Assembly (NCBI GenBank): GCA_021739645.1
Contig: JAIPBL010000051.1
Location: 1 to 45,258, forward strand
Direction of reading: 5' to 3'
DNA length: 45,258 nt
From: Saprospiraceae bacterium
Lineage (GTDB): Bacteria; Bacteroidota; Bacteroidia; Chitinophagales; Saprospiraceae
Part shown: in pieces, positions 1-6,854 of the stretch
How the letters are laid out: each line of letters opens with the position of its first letter
Position numbering within the stretch: position 1 is the stretch's first letter
Translations under genes and position numbers: made by a program
The notes under the pieces: generated by a model
What the model was told of the DNA's origin: nothing
The model's input: the letters and a program-made list of their open reading frames with translations, nothing else
Databases searched by the model: none

Positions 1-50
1 CGTCCTCGTCGTAAGGGAAGTCTCGCGAGGCCGCCCTTACGACGAGGACG
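1..50. repeat. Perfect palindrome at the window edge
   Basis: Bases 1-17 are the exact reverse complement of bases 34-50. The 16-base spacer itself contains the palindrome CTCGCGAG (22-29). It lies about 70 bp past the stop codon of the leftward gene at 122-1294, so it could act as that operon's terminator hairpin, but no T-run follows within the window. Its nested-palindrome form also fits a dispersed REP-like element. The outer boundary is cut by the window start. Confidence 0.75.
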
Positions 51-121
51 GTTCCTTCCAGGATGACAACGTGGCGCGGACGAGACATAAAGGGACAAAT
101 TTGATTTATAAGTAAAGCCCA

Positions 122-1294
122 TTATCGCTGTAGTATCACTCGATGGTTCGAAGCCACTCCATCCTCGGTTCTAATTACCAAGTTGTAAATGCCGGATTGC
201 ATGGATGCTGGAAAATGCAGCGTCCCGTCCTCCGATTTCAACACTTCTTTCATGGCAAGGCGGCCATCCGGTGAAAAGACTTCAACCGTCAACAAGTCAT
301 CACGATGTTCATTGGAAGCAAGGATATTTACTCCCCACGCAGTTGGATTTGGGAAGATCCCGATTGAATTGTTGCCATCAAATCCAACCTGGCGCACTTG
401 CGAAAACTCAAAGCTGCCGTCCTTGTCCACTATTTTCAAACGATAATAAAACGCAGCATCTGGGCTGCCTACTCGGTGAACCTGCTCGTCCACGAAACTG
501 TAGTTTTGAATGGCCTGGCTCTCTCCTGCTGCTTCCGTTTCACCAATGAAATGCCAGTTTATTCCATCTGTGCTGCGCAATATTTCAAAGTGCGAAGTGT
601 TGGCCTCACTTGCGGTTTGCCAGTTGAGCAAGGCGTCCGTTTCGTTCAGTGGGCGGGCGGCAAATTGGGTGAGTTCGACAGGCAGGGGTGCTCCAGCGCA
701 GTCGAAAAAGTCATCTGTGATTTGTATGCCTTGTTCGGTTATGCAGTTTTCATCAGCGAGTGAGCACACCCCGTCATTTGGCCCGCAATGGGTATAGGTC
801 TGGTCAGTGAACAATGGACCTGATTCAAAACAGAAATTTGGTGGTTGGGAGATATTGATGTATTCCAATTTTATGTGGAAAAGGAGCGCAGGTGTGACCC
901 CCACATTCTGATTGATGCAGTCGCCCTCCTTGCTCTGCTGCCATGCGTACGAAAACCTTGCGTCCGAATTGTCATTTTCGAAAAAATCACCGTACACGTT
1001 CAATATGTTCAGCCAATTGTCTTTCTGCCCAAGGACATAGTTGGTCGGGTGGGTGATTTCTACTTTGTTATTTTCATGTACATCTGGCCCAAATGCGGAA
1101 ATGTTGTAGTTAAAGTAGAGCTGCCCAGAACCCAGTTTGAAGGGTGCAGTGCTCGAAATCATTACGTCAATCTCGTAATAGTCCGTTCCGCCATTGCTGG
1201 TATTCATGGCATTGGCGAATGAAAATGTCACGTTCTGTGCGAGGATTGAAATTGAAAATGCAGAAAATATGGTGAGGTAGAGAAATTTTTTCAT
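122..1294 (-). CDS. T9SS-secreted protein with C-terminal sorting domain
   Basis: This is a 390-residue exported protein. The ATG at 1294 is preferred over an in-frame TTG at 1303 because it starts directly with a signal peptide (MKKFLYLTIFSAFSISILAQ). Residues about 20-195 form a beta-rich domain with the stretch YYEIDVMISSTAPFKLGSGQ and several cysteines; it resembles cohesin-like or carbohydrate-binding sandwiches, but I cannot assign it. A short PVELTQFAARPLNETDALLN segment, typical of Bacteroidota secreted proteins, precedes an FN3-like region. The last 80 residues, beginning IGIFPNPTAWG and ending RVILQR, are a type A T9SS sorting domain, so the mature protein should be exported across the outer membrane and attached to the surface. 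It is the last gene of a leftward three-gene set, 50 bp after its neighbour. The T9SS call is firm; the function is unknown. Confidence 0.85.
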   Translation of the reverse strand: MKKFLYLTIFSAFSISILAQNVTFSFANAMNTSNGGTDYYEIDVMISSTAPFKLGSGQLYFNYNISAFGPDVHENNKVEITHPTNYVLGQKDNWLNILNVYGDFFENDNSDARFSYAWQQSKEGDCINQNVGVTPALLFHIKLEYINISQPPNFCFESGPLFTDQTYTHCGPNDGVCSLADENCITEQGIQITDDFFDCAGAPLPVELTQFAARPLNETDALLNWQTASEANTSHFEILRSTDGINWHFIGETEAAGESQAIQNYSFVDEQVHRVGSPDAAFYYRLKIVDKDGSFEFSQVRQVGFDGNNSIGIFPNPTAWGVNILASNEHRDDLLTVEVFSPDGRLAMKEVLKSEDGTLHFPASMQSGIYNLVIRTEDGVASNHRVILQR

Positions 1295-1344
1295 TTCATT
1301 CAAATTTGCCTGGCGAGCTATTGGTATTTTTCGCCAGCTATGAA

Positions 1345-2880
1345 TTAATTATTGGGGAATTGGACGCCCTTTCCGATGTTTGGAAGCAGCGACAATTGGA
1401 GGTCAGTGTTCTGCACCTGCGAGTTCAAGTTCAAATCGCCGGGGAGATACCCGGCATTGCCAAGCGAGGGCAAAAGGCCCGTCACGTCTGTATTCTGAAC
1501 CTGTCCGTTGTGGTTGAAATCACCGCTGAAAAGACCGAACCGCCCCCCACCCAAGTCGGCAATGCCATTGAGACCGCCAAAAGTACTGGCAGGGTCATTG
1601 GTAAAATCGAATGCGGTGGGAGTAGAAAACAAGGCGAGTTTGTTGGCCGTCATCACGCCGAGGTGATTTCGGTGTTTCACGACCACGAAATAATTGCCTT
1701 CGCCAATGCCAGGTATAACCAGCGGTGAAAAACCGTCCCTCCCAACGATGTCGCCATCCCTTTGGACCAGGGCTGGGGTGGTAGATTTTATAATCGTACT
1801 GTCGGAGCCACTGCGGATTTCGACCAGCACCCAATCCACAATGGCATCATCGCCTGTAACGTCGAATATCGCTGGGTCAACACTCTCGCTGCCGCCAAAG
1901 CCGTAGTGGGTGAACCCAAGCCCCCCAAATGGTTCATCGGCGGGCAGCAGGCTGGCGGAGCGGAGGGCGTCGCCCATCAAACCACCGCCCGCATACGGGC
2001 CTTGGAGGAAAAGGTTGAGGTCGAGCAATACACTGGTCGCCACGGAGTCGTTGCCTACGGCAAATGCACCGGGCTCGGTAATGCCCATCCGCTCACGGGT
2101 GTAGGGGTCGGGGCCAGCGGCAGCGGCGCAGTCGTTCACCGTCAAGTCCCAGCCAGATGACCCGTAGTAGGCATTGCCGGAAAAACTGCGGTCGAACCCT
2201 GAAAGCTCGTCGCCTGCGCTCCATTGCACGGCCATGTCAACATCCAAATCACCGGGGATGGCCTCTGTCAGTTCCCAGGACGCATCCACCACCCCACCAA
2301 CGTACGGTGTGCCGACACATCCCTGGTTGTAGGCATGTTCCAAACATCGGATGCCGAGGGTGTCGGGGAGGCCGAATTGGGTGACTGTGACTGGGTTGTA
2401 GGAGGTCGGGTTGAAACCGACCGGGAAGGTAAAAGGCATTGGGCCGAGGTCAGCTTTGCGCACCTGCCCCGTGCCATCGGTGATGAAATAATTGCTGCTG
2501 CCAAAACCACTCACACCTGCGACGGCGCCGAAATGGACATTGTAGCTGCCGAGGACAACCTTACCGGACGACCCTAAAAACAGGAGACTATCAATGATGG
2601 TCAACGAATCTTGAAGTGTGACCAGGCCGCCCGCTGTTTTGTTCACGCCACATTTATGCAAAACATTGCCTGCGCAGGTGATTTCTACGTCCATTGCGCC
2701 AGCTAAAATGACCGTGGAAGTGCCGGCGTCCACATTTCCCAAAAACTGGACATCGCTGTCTTCAATTACGATGGTGGCGTCCCCGAATTTGATATAACCA
2801 CTTTCAACCTTGGTATAGGACTGGGCAAAAGCGTGGCTACAAGTGAGCAGCAGCGCCGCCCAAAGGAGATACTTTTTCAT
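1345..2880 (-). CDS. Secreted protein ending in dockerin-like repeats
   Basis: This is a 511-residue protein with a signal peptide (MKKYLLWAALLLTCSHAFAQ). The central part is Gly/Asp-rich and low in lysine. I recognise no enzymatic motif; stretches such as GNVDAGTSTVILAGAMDVEI resemble the beta-strand repeats of Bacteroidota surface proteins. The end carries two near-identical units, GDFNHNGQVQNTD (from about residue 453) and GDLNLNSQVQNTD (from about 481). Their D-x-N-x-N-x-x-V-x-x-x-D spacing is that of calcium-binding dockerin type I repeats. There is no T9SS sorting domain. It starts 24 bp after the giant repeat protein and ends 50 bp before the T9SS cargo gene, so the three are probably co-transcribed. 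Role: surface or extracellular structural protein, inferred only. Confidence 0.8.
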   Translation of the reverse strand: MKKYLLWAALLLTCSHAFAQSYTKVESGYIKFGDATIVIEDSDVQFLGNVDAGTSTVILAGAMDVEITCAGNVLHKCGVNKTAGGLVTLQDSLTIIDSLLFLGSSGKVVLGSYNVHFGAVAGVSGFGSSNYFITDGTGQVRKADLGPMPFTFPVGFNPTSYNPVTVTQFGLPDTLGIRCLEHAYNQGCVGTPYVGGVVDASWELTEAIPGDLDVDMAVQWSAGDELSGFDRSFSGNAYYGSSGWDLTVNDCAAAAGPDPYTRERMGITEPGAFAVGNDSVATSVLLDLNLFLQGPYAGGGLMGDALRSASLLPADEPFGGLGFTHYGFGGSESVDPAIFDVTGDDAIVDWVLVEIRSGSDSTIIKSTTPALVQRDGDIVGRDGFSPLVIPGIGEGNYFVVVKHRNHLGVMTANKLALFSTPTAFDFTNDPASTFGGLNGIADLGGGRFGLFSGDFNHNGQVQNTDVTGLLPSLGNAGYLPGDLNLNSQVQNTDLQLSLLPNIGKGVQFPNN

Positions 2881-2904
2881 GTTGATTTTATTTTGGAACC
2901 CGTT

Positions 2905-5900
2905 TTACAGTTTCACCCAAGCGCCTTCTTCGTACCCCCAAAAACCTTTGGCGGTAAATGTGGCGTCGGTGGTGGTCACATAAATCATCATCCCGTTCTC
3001 GGCAGCCAAGGCACCAGCTTCGGTGGCGGTCATACGGGTGAGGATGAAGCCACTCGTGGTGGAATTGAGTTCGAGGCTGCCGTTGATTTCGACTTTGTTG
3101 TTGTCAAATTCGCCGTAGATGAGGGGAGTGCTGGAGTCGGAATTCTCGATGTAGAGGCGGTTGTTGTTGGTTTCGTTCTTCCCAGCTTCAAAGCCGATGA
3201 AGACGCATGAATTGGCAGAGGAAGTGCTGTTTCCGGCGCCCCAACCAAGGAAGGTGTTGAAACTACCGTTGTTATTGGAACCTGCATTTTGACCTAAAAA
3301 TATGTTTGATTCGCCAGCATAATTGGATTCGCCAGCACCGTCGCCAACAAAGGTGTTGCCACCCAAACCTACGTTGTCTTGGCCAGCACGGAAGCCGATG
3401 AAAACATTGTGGCCATTATTGCTGCCCGACTGGTTTTGCCCAGCAAAGTTTCCGATAAAAACGTTCTGTGGGCTGACCGTCACGTTCTCACCGGCATAAG
3501 CGCCGATAAAGATGTTAGAGACGTCGTCAGCATTGGTTGTGTAACCGGCACGGTACCCCATGAAGGTATTATTCACCCCTGCAGCGTCATTGAATCCTGC
3601 ATAAGCGCCGAGATAGGTGGAGCCGAAGCCGTAAACATTATTGTATCCAGCCTGCCTGCCAATGGCTACGGATTCTGAGGCGGCAATGCTGTGGTAGAGT
3701 GATTCGAAGCCAAGTGCGGTATTGCCGTTGCCGTTTTGGTCGTTGTATAGCGCATTGGCGCCCACTGCCGTATTATTGGATCCATCTGCATTGTAGTACA
3801 AGGCAAAGTCTCCGAGGGCGGTGTTGGAATTACCAGTTGTTTTCCACCCCATCGCCCGGTTGCCCACTGCGGTGTTGCTGTAGCCGGAAATATTTTTAAC
3901 CATCGCAGCATAGCCGAAAGCGGAGTTGAAAGAGCCAGTAGTGTTGTCCCGCATGGCGGAACTGCCCAAAGCGACATTGTATATCCCAGTGCTATTGGAA
4001 AAAAGGGAACTGTCGCCAACCGCTACCAATCCTGAAATAGGATTTGTGGAATCGCCGAAAAGCGCATAACTGCCGATGGCCACATTGGCACTCCCTCCGA
4101 TGAGGTTGTGGCTGGCATGGAACCCAATGGTGACATTTTCAATGCCAGCGGTATTGTTCGCTCCCGCATTACGGCCGATAGAGATGTTCCGTCCACCCGT
4201 AATATTATTGCCGCCTGCCCCTGGCCCGACGAGGATATTTGCATTGCCAGTAATATGGTTCACCCCTGCTTGATTGCCGATGAAGACATTTTCTCCACCC
4301 TCTGTGTTTTCTTTTCCGGCATAATTACCAATGAAGGTATTGGCAGCGCCCTTGGTGTTTTTTTCACCAGCTAATGCCCCCACGGCGGTATTTTGGTCTC
4401 CCTCCGAGCAATTGCCATTGTTGTAAATTCCATTGCAATCTCCGCCCTTATTTGCCCGCAGGGCGTAAAACCCAACGGCGGTATTTAGTGAGCCGTTCTC
4501 GTTTTTCTGCAATGCTTTTGAGCCGACGGCGGTGTTGGACAAGCCATCTCCGGGCAGGTCAGGGTTGAGGCCGTTATTGAAAAGGGTGGAATCGCCGATG
4601 GCAACGAGGTGGGAGAGGGAGTCGTTTGAAAACAAGGCGCTTTGACCTATGGCGGTATTACGGCTGCCCCTTCTATTTTCCCTCATTGCATCGTCCCCGA
4701 TAGCAACATTGGCGATGCCCATTGTATCCAGCAAAAGTGCTTGATTGCCTATCGCAACATTTTTGCTTCCTTGAATACGGTATCTCATGGCAGATACACC
4801 GATAGCCGTATTGCCATTTTCTTGGCAATATTGCAAGGTGTTGGCCCCTATTGCCGTGCTACTTGAAGATTTTGCAAATTGCATAGACATAGCTCCAATG
4901 GCAGTAGAATTATCTTGACTGGCACCAATGTTGCTATTTGCCCGAAAACCAAAGCTTGTATTAAAACTCCCTTCATTGAGGTCTGCCAAGGCGTTCTTTC
5001 CCACGGCTGTATTCCCACCAAACCCGCTACTTAATTTTGCCAATGCGCTATCGCCAATAGCCACTTGGTAATCAAATCCGCCGTTTTCATGCAAAGCATG
5101 CCTTCCAATAGCGACGTTCCCTCCGCCGCTTGTATTTGAGAACAATGCCCCATAGCCAAAAGCAGCATTGTAATTTCCTGTCGTGTTGTTGAGAAGCGAC
5201 TTTGAACCTACCGAAGTATTAGCCAACCCCTCCAAGTTGTTAAACAAACTGGAATCGCCCATCGCCACATTCCCTTCACCAGCCGTATTTGAAAAAAGCG
5301 CCTCGTGCCCAAACGCCGAGTTGCCGTTTGCATCAAAATTGTTGTAAAGCGCCCGGTAGCCAGTGGCGGTGTTGGCATTGCCCCGGCGGTTGGTGCGCAG
5401 GGCACGGCTGCCCACGGCGGTGTTGAAGTAGCCATCCGTTTCAAATTCCACGTTGCTGCCATTGTTCCAAAGCGCCGAATCTCCGATGGCCACGAGGTGG
5501 CTCACGCTGTCATTTTCCGAGAGGGCCAATGCGCCAACGGCGACGTTGTATGAGCCGGAAATATTCTGATAAGCTGCCCGGTCGCCGACCGATACGTTCT
5601 CCGAACCGCTTTGGTTGAGGGCAGATGCCCAAAATCCCATGGCGGTGTTGGCTTCGCCTGTTTCGTTGGTGACCAATGCCTGGAAGCCATTTGCGGTGTT
5701 GGCAGGTGCACCCACATTTCCCGAAAGGGCCTCAAAACCTGTGGCGGTATTGTAAAAGCCGGTCTCGTTGTTTTTCAATGCTTTGGAGCCAAGGGCTGTG
5801 TTGCCAGTTGCTTCATAGGATTGGACAGCGTTCAAGCCGTTATTCGCCAAGGTGGAATCGCCAACTGCGACAAGATGAGAGCGGTCGGTGTTGTTCAGCA

Positions 5901-6609
5901 ATGCCGCCGTGCCAATCGCCGTGTTGTTCTCCCCAAGTTCGTTGAGGCCCATCGAGAGCCCACCGATGGCCACGTTGTTGTTGCCAACGGTATTGCTTTG
6001 CAAAGCAGAAACACCCACTGCGACGTTGATGCCGCCGCCGGTATTTTCATACATAGCCCGAGTGCCGAGCGCTGTATTGAAAAGGCCGTCGGTGTTTTTC
6101 ACAAAAGCACTGTCGCCGACCACCGTGTTGCCAATGGCAATGGCCCCGCCGCTCATGCCTACTGCCTGCCCGATGTACACGGAGCTTTTGTTGTTTTGGG
6201 GTTCGAGCGTGTTGCGGTTCATGGCCCAGCGGAGGGTGTCATCCGTCCAGAAAAAGACGATGTCAGGGTCGGCGGCGGCAGTGTCCACACAGACCTTGGT
6301 GTCCATGTCGCCGTCCACGATGCAGGCACCGAACCCACCCTCTGCCAGATTTTTCCAATCTGGGGGAACGTGGTATTGGAATTTGCTCACTGCGGTATTG
6401 AAGATGAGCAGTCCGTTTGCCGGGTCAGTGATGGCATCCCTTTCGGCGGTGGTCATCCGTGGGATGAGCAGGCCCCTCTCGGTGCTTTTCAAATCCAGCA
6501 CCGCACTAGGGTCGGCATTTGAGCCGTCGGTATTGATGGTGACCTGTGCGGGCAACGCAGTGGAAAGGGCAAGGCAGAGCCAGCCCATGACGAAAATTGA
6601 CTTTTGCAT
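2905..6609 (-). CDS. Giant YadA-head-like repeat protein
   Basis: This is a 1234-residue exported protein (signal peptide ending at ALPAQ, residue about 21). Residues about 135-1175 are almost entirely degenerate repeats built on N-T-A-V/I-G-x-x-A-L, with N-N, G-x-x-N and A-I/V-G-D-S-x-L variants. These match the left-handed beta-roll head repeats of trimeric autotransporter adhesins such as YadA. The region before the repeats (about 45-90) and the last 50 residues both contain a G-L/F-L/I-L/I-x-R-M-T-x-x-E motif followed by N-G-x-x-I, so the repeats are framed by related cap domains. There is no YadA membrane anchor and no obvious T9SS domain, so how it is held at the surface is unclear. It is the first gene of the leftward set and is divergent from the hybrid regulator at 6855. 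Likely role: adhesin or filament, from family knowledge. Confidence 0.85.
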   Translation of the reverse strand: MQKSIFVMGWLCLALSTALPAQVTINTDGSNADPSAVLDLKSTERGLLIPRMTTAERDAITDPANGLLIFNTAVSKFQYHVPPDWKNLAEGGFGACIVDGDMDTKVCVDTAAADPDIVFFWTDDTLRWAMNRNTLEPQNNKSSVYIGQAVGMSGGAIAIGNTVVGDSAFVKNTDGLFNTALGTRAMYENTGGGINVAVGVSALQSNTVGNNNVAIGGLSMGLNELGENNTAIGTAALLNNTDRSHLVAVGDSTLANNGLNAVQSYEATGNTALGSKALKNNETGFYNTATGFEALSGNVGAPANTANGFQALVTNETGEANTAMGFWASALNQSGSENVSVGDRAAYQNISGSYNVAVGALALSENDSVSHLVAIGDSALWNNGSNVEFETDGYFNTAVGSRALRTNRRGNANTATGYRALYNNFDANGNSAFGHEALFSNTAGEGNVAMGDSSLFNNLEGLANTSVGSKSLLNNTTGNYNAAFGYGALFSNTSGGGNVAIGRHALHENGGFDYQVAIGDSALAKLSSGFGGNTAVGKNALADLNEGSFNTSFGFRANSNIGASQDNSTAIGAMSMQFAKSSSSTAIGANTLQYCQENGNTAIGVSAMRYRIQGSKNVAIGNQALLLDTMGIANVAIGDDAMRENRRGSRNTAIGQSALFSNDSLSHLVAIGDSTLFNNGLNPDLPGDGLSNTAVGSKALQKNENGSLNTAVGFYALRANKGGDCNGIYNNGNCSEGDQNTAVGALAGEKNTKGAANTFIGNYAGKENTEGGENVFIGNQAGVNHITGNANILVGPGAGGNNITGGRNISIGRNAGANNTAGIENVTIGFHASHNLIGGSANVAIGSYALFGDSTNPISGLVAVGDSSLFSNSTGIYNVALGSSAMRDNTTGSFNSAFGYAAMVKNISGYSNTAVGNRAMGWKTTGNSNTALGDFALYYNADGSNNTAVGANALYNDQNGNGNTALGFESLYHSIAASESVAIGRQAGYNNVYGFGSTYLGAYAGFNDAAGVNNTFMGYRAGYTTNADDVSNIFIGAYAGENVTVSPQNVFIGNFAGQNQSGSNNGHNVFIGFRAGQDNVGLGGNTFVGDGAGESNYAGESNIFLGQNAGSNNNGSFNTFLGWGAGNSTSSANSCVFIGFEAGKNETNNNRLYIENSDSSTPLIYGEFDNNKVEINGSLELNSTTSGFILTRMTATEAGALAAENGMMIYVTTTDATFTAKGFWGYEEGAWVKL

Positions 6610-6782
6610 GGTTCGGATTTTGATGAAAAATTGATGTAAACAGTGCCCGTTGCCTCAGTCCATCTGGGCAAGTATGGGCGTGGTAGTTTTCATTTGGTTC
6701 AAGGGTTGCTTTAGATTAGTATTCTTGGCTATCTTGTTGCCGCTACAAAGATGAATCTATCTTCCGCCAGCTCTCTTGCTGC

Positions 6783-6812
6783 TTTTGGACAAATGATTGC
6801 CCATTTTGGACA
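6783..6812. promoter_or_regulatory. Phased direct repeat, possible AraC-type operator
   Basis: TTTTGGACA occurs at 6783-6791 and again at 6804-6812, start-to-start distance 21 bp, which is two helical turns. It lies 43-72 bp upstream of the hybrid regulator and in the region shared with the divergent adhesin gene. Direct repeats two turns apart are the usual binding layout of AraC-family domains such as the one at the end of this regulator. The binding assignment is inference. Confidence 0.4.
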
Positions 6813-6854
6813 TTCATCGCAACAAATTGATTATCAGTGTTTTAAAACAAAAAA

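Noticed and set aside
1295-1303. TTG start for the T9SS protein at 122-1294
   Set aside because: ATG at 1294 gives a standard signal peptide directly; the TTG only adds three residues.
5611-6522. 303-codon plus-strand frame across the adhesin gene
   Set aside because: Antisense shadow of the repeated coding sequence; the opposite strand has a signal peptide and coherent repeats.
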